Assembly: GCA_934644965.1 (NCBI GenBank)
Contig: CAKUDG010000031.1
Coordinates: 1 to 32,233, forward strand
DNA: 32,233 nt
Direction: 5' to 3'
Source: an uncultured Victivallales bacterium
GTDB taxonomy: Bacteria > Verrucomicrobiota > Lentisphaeria > Victivallales > UBA1829
This document shows positions 25,065 to 32,233 of the stretch, one piece after another. The position numbers and the translations under genes were made by a program. The notes beneath the pieces are model-generated. The model saw only the letters and a list, made by a program, of their open reading frames with translations, made no database searches and was not told where the DNA came from. The first letter of the stretch is position 1, and each line of letters opens with the position of its first letter.

Positions 25065-26246
25065 TCATTTTCCGGGAGCGATCCCGAGATGCTTCCGGAA
25101 GAAAGCTGCGATTTTGTCAAAGGGGATTGCATTTTTCCCGCCGCCGTCATACAGATCGGTATGCGAGGCTCCGGGAACGATGAAAAGTTCCTTGTTGTCG
25201 CGATAGGGGGTATAGGAGGACAGATCGCGGTAGGCGTCCTCGCTGAAATAACGCGAATGGGCTTTCTCCCCGTGAATCAGCAGGACGGCGGAACGGATTT
25301 CCCGGGAATAGGCCAGAATGGGCTGGTTCAGGAAGGACATGGTTCCGGTGACGGTCCAGCCGTCATTGGAATTCCCGGAACGTTTGTGATAACCACGCGG
25401 AGTTTTGTAATAGTCGAAATAGTCCTTCACGAAAGCGGGAGCGTCTTCCGGAAGAGGATCGAGCACGCCGCCCGCCTGTTCATAGAAACCGGAGGCATAT
25501 TCCCGGGTACGCTGTGCGTTGAGCGTTTCACGGAGGGAATGACGGGCTTCTTCGCTGTCGGCGGCGTCAAAGTAGCCGTTTGCGGTCACGCGGCTCATAT
25601 TGTACATAGTGGAAGAGACTGTCGCCTTGATACGCGTATCGAGCGCCGCCGCATTCAGCGCCAGTCCGCCCCAGCCGCAGATGCCCAGAATCCCGATCCG
25701 CTCCGGATCCGCTTCCGGACAGGTGGAAAGGAAATCCACCGCCGCCTGAAAATCCTCCGTATTGATATCCGGAGAAGCCATCCTGCGCGGGTGCCCTCCG
25801 CTCTCCCCCGTAAACGAGGGATCAAAGGCTAGTGCAAGAAAACCGTACTCCGCCAGCTTCTGCGCATAAAGGCCGCTGCACTGCTCCTTGACCGCGCCAA
25901 AAGGACCGCTCAGCGCGATTGCGGGAAGTCTGTTCCGCTGATCCTGATCCGCCGGAGAATACAAGTCCGCGGCAAGTGTAATGCCGTAGCGGTTGACAAA
26001 GGTCACCTTCCGGTGATTCACCGATTCCTTCCGCGGAAACGTCTTGTCCCATTTGCTTTCAAGCTTCAGATCCTCTTTCTCAATCCTGCTTCCGATCACT
26101 GCGTTCCTCATGGCTCCTGACTCCGTTCTTTCTTCTGAATGACTCCGTTCCTGCTGCTCTTCCCCGGGCTGAGACTGAAGCAGCAGTGCAGGGAAAAATA
26201 CTGCAGTGACCGCCGCAAGTTTCAGTACAGACATTCTCTTTTTCAT
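25065..26246 (-). CDS. exported alpha/beta-hydrolase with Cys nucleophile elbow (dienelactone-hydrolase-like)
   Basis: A 393-residue protein with an N-terminal signal peptide (MKKRMSVLKLAAVTAVFFPALLLQS), so probably periplasmic, followed by an alpha/beta-hydrolase fold. The nucleophile elbow is GILGICGWGG with Cys190 in place of Ser, as in dienelactone hydrolases. The oxyanion region is ALSGPFGAVKEQ and the likely catalytic His is in GASHTDLYD (H362). The block NAAALDTRIKATVSSTMYNMSRV is typical of a family common in Bacteroidetes and related to E. coli YcjY, recognised from memory. The ribosome site AAGGGA precedes the ATG by 8 bases. The substrate is unknown. Confidence 0.88.
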   Translation of the reverse strand: MKKRMSVLKLAAVTAVFFPALLLQSQPGEEQQERSHSEERTESGAMRNAVIGSRIEKEDLKLESKWDKTFPRKESVNHRKVTFVNRYGITLAADLYSPADQDQRNRLPAIALSGPFGAVKEQCSGLYAQKLAEYGFLALAFDPSFTGESGGHPRRMASPDINTEDFQAAVDFLSTCPEADPERIGILGICGWGGLALNAAALDTRIKATVSSTMYNMSRVTANGYFDAADSEEARHSLRETLNAQRTREYASGFYEQAGGVLDPLPEDAPAFVKDYFDYYKTPRGYHKRSGNSNDGWTVTGTMSFLNQPILAYSREIRSAVLLIHGEKAHSRYFSEDAYRDLSSYTPYRDNKELFIVPGASHTDLYDGGGKNAIPFDKIAAFFRKHLGIAPGK

Positions 26247-26817
26247 CCATGGTTCCCTTCCCGTTTTCTCCCGAGCATTCCCATTGTGACTGTTTCCTTT
26301 CCAGGATCCCTCTCATTCTTCCCCACCTCTTCATCCGGAGGAACAGTACCACCCCTCCTCAAAAGAAACAAATACTTATTTTCAATATATTCCCATGCCT
26401 GAAAGGCATAGCAGTTCCCCCCTTCCTTTCGCCCCGGACTGCGCAAATACGCAGTCCTTCTCTGGCATCGTCCCGATACAGCACTCTTGAGGAAGCCTCC
26501 TTTTCTCCGCGGCGGGGGAGAGAGAAACTTCCTCATACGCGAATCTATGCGAATCTTCTCGAATCTACTCAAATCAGGCACCCACCGTATTCTCGGAAAG
26601 AAAAGGGAGAAAGAGGTGCAGAGTCCAGAAGAAAGAACGAAAAAACGGAAAAGAAAAAAATGCTCTCCCGTCCTTTCCCGGACGGGAGAGCATCAGAAAG
26701 CCCCGTGATGGGCCAGGTGTTCTGCCCTGAAAAAGTTCCGGCGGATCAAAGAAACCATCCCCTGCGCGGGAGAGCCCCCGGTCGGTCGGATCCGTCTCCG
26801 CCGCAGCGCCCCTTCCT
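26247..26817. other. long intergenic spacer upstream of the hydrolase gene
   Basis: No gene is supported in these 571 bases. It contains the terminator of the ndk gene (26653-26693) and mixed C/T-rich stretches (26250-26340). A run of near-repeats of the form GCGAATCT/TCGAATCT/ACTCAAATC lies around 26540-26575. The hydrolase promoter should lie between about 26280 and 26420, where the AT-rich stretch AAATACTTATTTTCAATATATT (26370-26391) is the best region. Confidence 0.5.
26653..26693 (-). terminator. strong intrinsic terminator of the ndk gene
   Basis: ATGCTCTCCCGTCC (26660-26673) and its exact complement (26680-26693) form a 14-bp perfect stem with a 6-nt loop. On the minus strand it is followed by a T-run (the plus-strand A-run ending at 26660). 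It lies 125 bp after the ndk stop. Confidence 0.93.
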
Positions 26818-27981
26818 TCATGCCAGATGTTTTCTGATGAAATCCGCGAGCTGGTTGCATCCTGCATTGAGAATGGCACTTTCCCGGAGGAAACTTTCCT
26901 GGGAATCGGAAGCATGAGCGGCATTGACCATCATATTGGTCCCGAATTCCCCGCGGACGGTGCCTCCGGGAGCCTTGGCGGAATCGGTCGGGCCGAGCAC
27001 CTCGCGGATTTTGCGGACAGGTTCGACACCTTCATAAATCAGCACCATACACTTGGCCTTTCCGGGCTTCGCACGATTCGAGTCCGGACAGCTTTCCGGA
27101 CGGGAGCCGGACATGAATTCCACAATACTGTAAAATTCATTGTCGGCGAAATCCCTCCCGACGGATGAAATGAGCATCTCCATGCCCTCTTCCCGGAGTT
27201 TCAGTCCGAATTTTTCTTCAAGGTGTGTTCTGGCCTTTTCCGCGATTTTCGGAGCCAGTTTGGAACGGAGCGCCTCCTGGACGGGACCATAGAAGTTCAA
27301 CGCCTCCGCAATGGAAATCCGGTGCATCTTGCAGCCGACAAGACGCAGCCCCGTGCGGGTGAGAATATCCATGATCGCTCCCGGACGCGTGGAGGGACGC
27401 CGCCAGTTTTCCGGTTTCAGAATCACCAGCGTCCGTTCCGAGGAATCGTCATTTTTCACGATGTTTTCCACAATATTCGGGGATTCGGCGGCAAAAGCGG
27501 CAAGCAGTTCGAGTTCCGAGCGGGCAGACGCCTCATCGGAAGGAATGAGAACGGCGGGTTCACAATGGAGAAGGGTGCCGTCTTCAGAAAAGATCATGTC
27601 CGCAAAACTGTCGCGAACGGTCTCGGCATCGCTCGGGAGGTCTTTCCGCAGGGGGCCCACGACTCTCTTCACCTCTTCCACGGCATTTTCCCCTTCCAGA
27701 ACCAGCAGCATCACACGCTGTTTCTTTCCGTTTACCGGCATGAAGTGTTTCCTGATGTAAGCAGCCGCACCCTTCGCCGCACACGCACAGGCGCCCGAAG
27801 CGGCATGATTCCGCTCCTTCAGCGCCGCATACGCCTCGGTAAACGCTTCATCGGGGGCCAGAATCTGGGCCGCGGAAAGATCCAGAGAAGTCCGGGAAAG
27901 CAACCGGGCGAGAATCGCTCCGTAACGGCCTTTTCTCAACGTGTAGGGCGTGATCAGCACATATGAAAGTTCTGCAGGCAT
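26818..27981 (-). CDS. ndk: tandem nucleoside diphosphate kinase, first domain lacking the catalytic histidine
   Basis: Transfers gamma-phosphate between nucleoside tri- and diphosphates. Usual Ndk is about 140-150 residues; this chain has 387 and two Ndk-like domains. Domain 2 (about 185-387) is canonical: ERTLVILKPE, then VGPTDSAKAPGGTVRGEFG, and the active-site NAAHASDS with phospho-accepting H356. It also has a longer middle section than usual. Domain 1 (about 1-180) keeps the fold pattern (SYVLITPYTLRKG, VMLLVLEGENAVEEVKRVVGP) but has FADMIFSEDGTLLHCEPA where N-x-x-H-x-S should be, so it is probably inactive. The ATG at 27981 is chosen for its AAGGAGA site; the frame continues upstream without support. 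It is followed by a strong terminator. Confidence 0.92.
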   Translation of the reverse strand: MPAELSYVLITPYTLRKGRYGAILARLLSRTSLDLSAAQILAPDEAFTEAYAALKERNHAASGACACAAKGAAAYIRKHFMPVNGKKQRVMLLVLEGENAVEEVKRVVGPLRKDLPSDAETVRDSFADMIFSEDGTLLHCEPAVLIPSDEASARSELELLAAFAAESPNIVENIVKNDDSSERTLVILKPENWRRPSTRPGAIMDILTRTGLRLVGCKMHRISIAEALNFYGPVQEALRSKLAPKIAEKARTHLEEKFGLKLREEGMEMLISSVGRDFADNEFYSIVEFMSGSRPESCPDSNRAKPGKAKCMVLIYEGVEPVRKIREVLGPTDSAKAPGGTVRGEFGTNMMVNAAHASDSQESFLRESAILNAGCNQLADFIRKHLA

Positions 27982-28281
27982 GAGTGTGTCTCCTTCTTGT
28001 TTTTTTTCGTCTCGCGAACATGGAGTCAATCTACATTCATCTGGACGGACAATCAAGGGAAAGTCCCGGAAAAGAGAGCCGGAAAAGTTTTTTTCCCTCC
28101 TCCATGGACGGACGCGCAAAAGATGTCCGCCGGATTCCCGGAAAAGTTTCCGGAACTGGAAGGATCTTCCTCCAGAACAAATTCCGGCTTCTCCGGGAAA
28201 AGGAGAAAATAAATCGGACAGGATGGATACGTTTTCCCCGCCTCTTTCTCCTCTTCATCCATCCCCCGGACTCAGAAAGTT
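27982..28281. other. intergenic spacer with short inverted repeats
   Basis: CCGGAAA (28138-28144) and TTTCCGG (28147-28153) form a tight palindrome. The near-palindrome CTGGAAGGATCTTCC follows at about 28156-28170. TCAGAAAGT is repeated at 28272-28280 and 28282-28290, overlapping the stop of the next gene. TTGACT on the minus strand (about 28021-28026) is a possible -35 for ndk. No gene is supported. Confidence 0.4.
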
Positions 28282-29988
28282 TCAGAAAGTTCCTTCCACG
28301 CGGAAAGGAAGGCTCCATTCACCTGAAATCCGGCAGGACCCGGGGGAAAGAGTTTCCGCATTCCGCAGCAGCACTTCCGGAGAAACATGTTTGAGAAGCT
28401 CCCGGCCGCCGCCATTTTCACCACCTCCGCCGGAGGAGGACTCATTCAGCATTCCGCAATGCAGAAGCGCGGCATAAAGGCTCATGAAACGGAGAAAAGA
28501 TTCCGAACGGAGGCAGTCTTCCCGGGCCTTTTCTCCCTGCCCCTGCCCGGGGAATCCCACAGGGGCGGAAGGATCATCTGACGTGGAAGAAGAAGGGATT
28601 CTCACCATGGCAAGAGATTCTGAAACTTTGCGTCTCAGTTCTGCAGTATCGGCGGAGGGAAGGACTTCCCCGGAATAGACAATCTCCCACATTCCCTCAC
28701 AGCGCCAGGAAATTCCAGTCTGCGGCGGCCTTTTTTCCCACCAGCGGACTGTCCCCCGGGCGTGGAGAGACACGCCCGAATCTGCGGGGAGCGGAAAATC
28801 CGCGGGAAGAGCGGGCGTTTCCCGAAAGACCAGTTCAGGCAGATCCGCAACGCCGTATCCCGTTCCGGCAGCAGCGGCAGTCCTTTCCGCCAGAGTTCCG
28901 ACCCGGGACAATGGATCGTCCGTTCCCGTATTTTGCAGCGGACTTCCTGAGGAACGGGCTTCCAGCGATCCTGTGAAACTCTTCCGGATCCATTCCAGCG
29001 TCCTTTCCTCCATCCCGATTTCGCTCAGGCGGATATTTCTCCCGTGTCCGGAAAAACAAAGGATCGCCATGTCGAGTTTTGTCCATGCCTTTCCGCTTCT
29101 GATCCTGAGGGCGGGAAGAATCCATCCATCGGACTGCAGCATGGAAAAATCCCATCCGCCCAATGAATTTCGAAGAAACAGGTCCATTCCCTCCTGCGAA
29201 GATTGAGAATGCCGGGCTTGAGAAAAAGGCAAAACGGATACGGCGGCAATGCCGGATGGGGCGGCACTTCGGGAAGGCGTCTCCCGGGAGGGACTGTTCT
29301 CTTCCGCTTCCGTTGCAAGGAAGGACATATTTTCTTTTCCGGCGGAGTCATCCGGGTCAAAAGGAAGAAGTGTGACGGAAAGAATCGCTTCTTCATTCCC
29401 CTTCTCGGGAAATGAATTTCCGTCTTCGTTTTCCATTTTTCCCGTTTTCCCTGTTGATCCGGGAGCCGAGTCAGGAACTTCCGCTTCTGCTTTTTCATCC
29501 TTCTCCTGAAAGAAGAGACTCCGGAGCAGGAAAAGTGAGGCGTCTTCAGGGAGGGATACGTCTTCTCTTTCTGCCTCGGGAAGATGAGGGGACGGATAAG
29601 ACGGAAGAGTCTCTCCGGGAACATGCCTTCGCTCCTCCTCCTCCCCTTCCTCCTCCATCTGAACTTTTTTTTCTCCGTACGAAAACCCGTGGAGCAAAGC
29701 ACGCAGTTTTTCCAGTTCTTTTTCCAGACCCGGAAAGAGTCGTACGCTTTTCCCCGGAATCACCGTCCGGATCGAGGGAAAACCGAAAAGAGCACGGAAG
29801 AGAAACAAATCCGGGATCGGTAATCGGGAAGCATTTTTCCCTCCTCCGATTCTGGCATCCGATTCAAAAAGAGAATGATACAGAATCCGACGGAAGAAAG
29901 GATCCCTGCTCCGGGGGGAAGTCTGAAATCTGTTCTGAAAGAGGATCCTGTCGAGAGAACTGAGGGAGAATGCGTCTTTTTTCCCCAT
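28282..29988 (-). CDS. hypothetical protein, low-complexity acidic middle
   Basis: A 568-residue protein whose family I do not recognise. Start: the ATG at 29988 has AAGGAGG eight bases upstream; the frame runs on to 30315 but that part looks non-coding. Residues 1-100 are basic and Phe/Arg-rich with no signal peptide (DRILFQNRFQ, DPFFRRILYHSLFESDAR). Residues about 100-270 are acidic and low-complexity (MEEEGEEEERR, many Ser/Glu/Pro). The C-terminal half looks folded, with Trp-rich strands (GGWDFSMLQSDGWILPALRI, then VRWWEKRPP and WRCEGMWEIVYSGE) and a Gly/Ser-rich loop near the end. It lies between ndk and a TPR-protein gene, all on the minus strand. The long frame, good ribosome site and single strand bias support a real gene; its function is unknown. 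Confidence 0.7.
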   Translation of the reverse strand: MGKKDAFSLSSLDRILFQNRFQTSPRSRDPFFRRILYHSLFESDARIGGGKNASRLPIPDLFLFRALFGFPSIRTVIPGKSVRLFPGLEKELEKLRALLHGFSYGEKKVQMEEEGEEEERRHVPGETLPSYPSPHLPEAEREDVSLPEDASLFLLRSLFFQEKDEKAEAEVPDSAPGSTGKTGKMENEDGNSFPEKGNEEAILSVTLLPFDPDDSAGKENMSFLATEAEENSPSRETPSRSAAPSGIAAVSVLPFSQARHSQSSQEGMDLFLRNSLGGWDFSMLQSDGWILPALRIRSGKAWTKLDMAILCFSGHGRNIRLSEIGMEERTLEWIRKSFTGSLEARSSGSPLQNTGTDDPLSRVGTLAERTAAAAGTGYGVADLPELVFRETPALPADFPLPADSGVSLHARGTVRWWEKRPPQTGISWRCEGMWEIVYSGEVLPSADTAELRRKVSESLAMVRIPSSSTSDDPSAPVGFPGQGQGEKAREDCLRSESFLRFMSLYAALLHCGMLNESSSGGGGENGGGRELLKHVSPEVLLRNAETLSPGSCRISGEWSLPFRVEGTF

Positions 29989-30411
29989 TGATGCGCCTCC
30001 TTGTTTCCTTTTTCCCGGTACCTGGCGTATCCGCTGGGAAGAACAGGTAGGGGTGGGGGTTGCCGGCTTGACTGTGATGAAGCAGAAGAACTTTCCTGTC
30101 AGCAATATCCACGCGTCAAACGAAATGAAAAGAAAATCTGGCATGAGGAAATCAGGAAAAGAGGAAAGGTGAGGAGGGGATTCTGCCTGAGGAAGGAGAG
30201 ATTCCGAGGGTTGGTTCCTTTTCCACTCTCCCCACTTTTTCCCCTCAGCATCCGAGATGGATTTCCCCCCCCCAGACACGATAGCCGGACACAGGATGCC
30301 TCTTTTTTTCCCCACCCTTGCGGGGGAGGAAATTCTCCGGTTCCTCCGCGTCGTCCCAACTATTCAAGCGTTATTTTTGCGGGAGAGAGTGTGAGGTGTG
30401 TGTTCCCCTGC
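29989..30411. other. intergenic spacer
   Basis: No gene is supported, although the frame of the downstream gene is open through part of it. It contains C9 (about 30267-30275) and a T7 run (about 30303-30309). A mixed G/A-rich stretch runs from about 30120 to 30210. No clear terminator for the TPR gene was found. Confidence 0.45.
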
Positions 30412-31608
30412 CTAGTCTTTTGCGGAAAGAGTTTTCCCGCCGGACTCCGCGGAGGGATCGGCAACGCAGTCCGCAATTTTCTTTCTGATTTCGGCATCGA
30501 CTTCCCGAGTCAGATCCGGCAGCAGCAGAATGCGTTCATATTCCATTCGGGCAGCATCACGATTTTTCTCCGCGAGCCAGGCTTCCGCGGAAGCGGAAAG
30601 AGCCTGGACGAGATCTTCGATGGAAGCGCGTCTGTCCCGGACAATCCGTTCATATTCCCTGCGTGCGGCGGCATAATCCTTTTTCTGCTCATAGACGGCT
30701 CCCTTCTCCATCAGGGAAGCGAAGAGTTCGGCTGTCGGCAGACCGCGCAGACCGGAGAGACGGTTGTATTCCTGAATCGCCCTGTCCGGTGCGCCGCATT
30801 TCAGACGGTATTCCGCAAGACGTTTCAGCAGACGGATCTTCGTGGAAATATCCACTTCCGGATCATTGATCAGGAGATTGAAAGATTGTTCCACCTCCTG
30901 GACTTTCATTTTCTCCTCATCCGCGCAGGAATACGCCGTTTTTTCCAGAGCGGAGAAACGGTCCGCATCCGGGAGGTTCGGGAACTGGAGGATTTTCCCA
31001 TACCATTCTCTTTCTTCTGCATAGGCGGAAACGTTGCGGCAGGCCTCCGCCGCGGCGCAATGAAGAGCAATACGTTCCCGGAGAGGATGGTGTTCTCCTT
31101 CTGCAAGCAGATCCGAATAGATCTCCAGGGCTTTTTCCTTTTTCCCCTGGAGAGAGGCGGATACACCCATTGCATAGCGGAGAGAGAATTTCATTTTCTC
31201 CGTCAGACCAGGCAGATCCAGCAGTTTTGAATAGATCCATTCCGAGCGTTCAAAATTATTTTCCTTCTGATAAAGGCGTGCAATCCGAAGGAAGAGGTCC
31301 CATTTTGTCTGAGGCGCATCCGATTCCTTTTCCATTTCCAGAAGGATCTTTCTTGCCGCAGGGTAATCGCCCTTGATTTCCAGCACCTGGGCATGAAACA
31401 GCATCATGGCCGTTTTTTCCTGTCCCGGAGGCATTTCCCGGAGGATTTGTGAAGTTTCCGCTTCTATGGAATCAATGGATGCGCCATTGGAAAAAGCATC
31501 CTGCAGTTTCTGAAGATTTGCCGGAAAGGAAACCTCCTGTGCCGGAGTCATTCCGAGACAGCTGCAGGCACAGGAGAAAAGCATTGCAGAGAGGAGATAA
31601 CGATTCAT
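30412..31608 (-). CDS. exported tetratricopeptide-repeat protein
   Basis: A 398-residue protein. MNRYLLSAMLFSCACSCLGMTPAQE is a signal peptide, possibly a lipoprotein signal since Cys occurs at 13, 15 and 17, although LFSC is not an ideal lipobox. The rest is helical tetratricopeptide-like repeats with the spacing of W/Y...G..A (for example KTAMMLFHAQVLEIKGDYPAA, RIARLYQKENNFERSEWIYSKLL, EKGAVYEQKKDYAAARREYERI). Such proteins scaffold protein complexes in the periplasm. The ATG at 31608 begins the signal peptide; an upstream frame to 31710 adds 34 unsupported residues. The ribosome site is weak. Partner proteins are not evident from the neighbours. Confidence 0.85.
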   Translation of the reverse strand: MNRYLLSAMLFSCACSCLGMTPAQEVSFPANLQKLQDAFSNGASIDSIEAETSQILREMPPGQEKTAMMLFHAQVLEIKGDYPAARKILLEMEKESDAPQTKWDLFLRIARLYQKENNFERSEWIYSKLLDLPGLTEKMKFSLRYAMGVSASLQGKKEKALEIYSDLLAEGEHHPLRERIALHCAAAEACRNVSAYAEEREWYGKILQFPNLPDADRFSALEKTAYSCADEEKMKVQEVEQSFNLLINDPEVDISTKIRLLKRLAEYRLKCGAPDRAIQEYNRLSGLRGLPTAELFASLMEKGAVYEQKKDYAAARREYERIVRDRRASIEDLVQALSASAEAWLAEKNRDAARMEYERILLLPDLTREVDAEIRKKIADCVADPSAESGGKTLSAKD

Positions 31609-31918
31609 TTTCAATTTCAGTCCGTTTTTTTTCTGGATTTCCGAAAAACCTTGTCCGGAAAATTCTGAATCCGGCGGAAAGATTTCTGTATAATAATCCT
31701 GACAGATCAAAAAAGCAATGTTCTTTTCAGCAAATCAAGTCAATGTTTCCCGTATGTATCAAAACTCTTTGCAAAACATCGTAATTTTGAAAAATACGGC
31801 AGACAACGCCTGCCGGGTAGGTACAGGAAATGCAACGAGAACCGAGGTGTATGAGGGCGGGCAGTTCCTCGTGCTGTTTTCTTTTTGTATTTTTTATAAG
31901 ATTTCGTACTCCGCACGA
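31609..31918. other. gene-free region between the TPR gene and the repeat array
   Basis: The TPR promoter should lie at the left end; TATAATAATCCTG-like sequence occurs at about 31690. The rest has no supported gene and is more AT-rich towards the repeats. The sequence just before the array (about 31880-31918) resembles the T-rich end of the repeat unit and may be a decayed copy. Confidence 0.4.
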
Positions 31919-32233
31919 CCAGCGTCTCGCCGCTGGATCGCGACAAGGTCACGGACCTTGACCTCGTGAAAAATGCTCCGCGCATTTTTCCGTAATTTTT
32001 GCTTTGCATATAGTATTTCTTTGTTGCTTCGCAAGTTTTTTTAGTTTACCTCCGGAGCCCAGCATCTCGCCGCGGGAATGCGACAAGGTCACGGACCTTG
32101 ACCTCGTGAAAAATGCTCCGCGCATTTTTCCGTAATTTTTGCTTCGCAATAGTTTTCCTTTGTTGCTTCGCAAAATTTTATTTTTTATTTTGCCTCCGGC
32201 GGCCAGCGTTTCGCCGCTGCACCGCGACAAGGT
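31919..32233. repeat. tandem array of ~140-bp hairpin-rich repeats, running off the window
   Basis: Units begin CCAGC at 31919, 32059 and 32203 (periods 140 and 144 bp); the third is cut by the window end. A 65-bp core is identical in units 1 and 2 (31940-32004 and 32080-32144). Each core holds two hairpins. CAAGGTC-ACG-GACCTTG lies at 31944-31960, and GAAAAATGC-TCCGC-GCATTTTTC at 31968-31990. The unit head CCAGCG...CGCTGG (31919-31936) forms another stem in unit 1, and TTGCTTCGCAA mini-palindromes recur in the T-rich part. Open frames across the array reflect the repeat and do not look like proteins. Confidence 0.93.

Noticed and set aside
29989..30315. 109-residue extension of the hypothetical protein
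   Set aside because: Low-complexity, no ribosome site at its start, and a strong AAGGAGG site lies before the internal ATG at 29988.
30001..31230. 409-codon plus-strand frame opposite the TPR gene
   Set aside because: Antisense to a protein with a signal peptide and TPR pattern; no motifs of its own.
31740..32230. Lysine/serine-rich frames across the hairpin repeats
   Set aside because: They only translate the repeats (the same peptide in shifted frames) and have no ribosome sites.
31919..32233. CRISPR array or integron attC array
   Set aside because: Units are about 140 bp with a 65-bp identical core and related, not unique, spacers. No GTTRRRY-type core sites, cas genes or integrase were seen.

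Overview
The window looks like chromosomal DNA of a Gram-negative, anaerobic, carbohydrate-using member of the PVC group, most likely a Lentisphaerae/Victivallis-type bacterium. The organism call is an inference. It rests on LpxC and FabZ (lipid A synthesis), HydF ([FeFe]-hydrogenase maturation, so H2-producing fermentation), and two stand-alone pseudopilin-type proteins carrying the FTLIELLVV signature, one of them with a C-terminal H-x9-DG motif. AraC and LacI regulators sit beside sugar enzymes. Most genes have clear AGGAG-type ribosome binding sites. No phage, transposon, CRISPR or defence genes were found.

Layout. 1-1820: tRNA-Arg(CCT) on the minus strand, then a lone OppB/DppB-type permease. 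1821-8773: a GH2 beta-galactosidase divergent from an AraC regulator, a pseudopilin-type protein, and a DUF4380-like sugar-binding protein with a histone-H1-like lysine-rich tail. 9022-13446: housekeeping genes, namely a polyprenyl diphosphate synthase and miaA on the minus strand, divergent from an lpxC-fabZ operon whose FabZ is a tandem double hot-dog. 13680-16460: an amidohydrolase/NagB-like pair divergent from a second AraC regulator. 16561-20883: a LacI regulator behind a perfect 22-bp operator palindrome, one base upstream of a second pseudopilin, then a two-domain esterase. 21200-24892: dnaX with an A9 slippery run that would make a gamma-like short form, then hydF. 25065-31608: minus-strand genes for an exported alpha/beta hydrolase, a tandem nucleoside diphosphate kinase, an unrecognised 568-residue protein and an exported TPR protein. 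31919-32233: a tandem array of about 140-bp units built from hairpins, running off the window edge.

How the genes fit together. Three local modules pair a sugar-responsive regulator with catabolic or surface genes: AraC/lacZ, AraC/NagB-amidohydrolase, and LacI/pseudopilin/esterase. This suits an organism that degrades host or plant glycans. The rest is core metabolism: replication clamp loader, lipid A, tRNA modification, isoprenoids, nucleotides and hydrogenase maturation.

The points most worth following up are the dnaX slippage site, the hairpin repeat array, the asymmetric double-domain FabZ and Ndk proteins, the histone-like tail on the DUF4380-like protein, and the LacI reading frame that runs through a terminator-like hairpin into what looks like spacer DNA.
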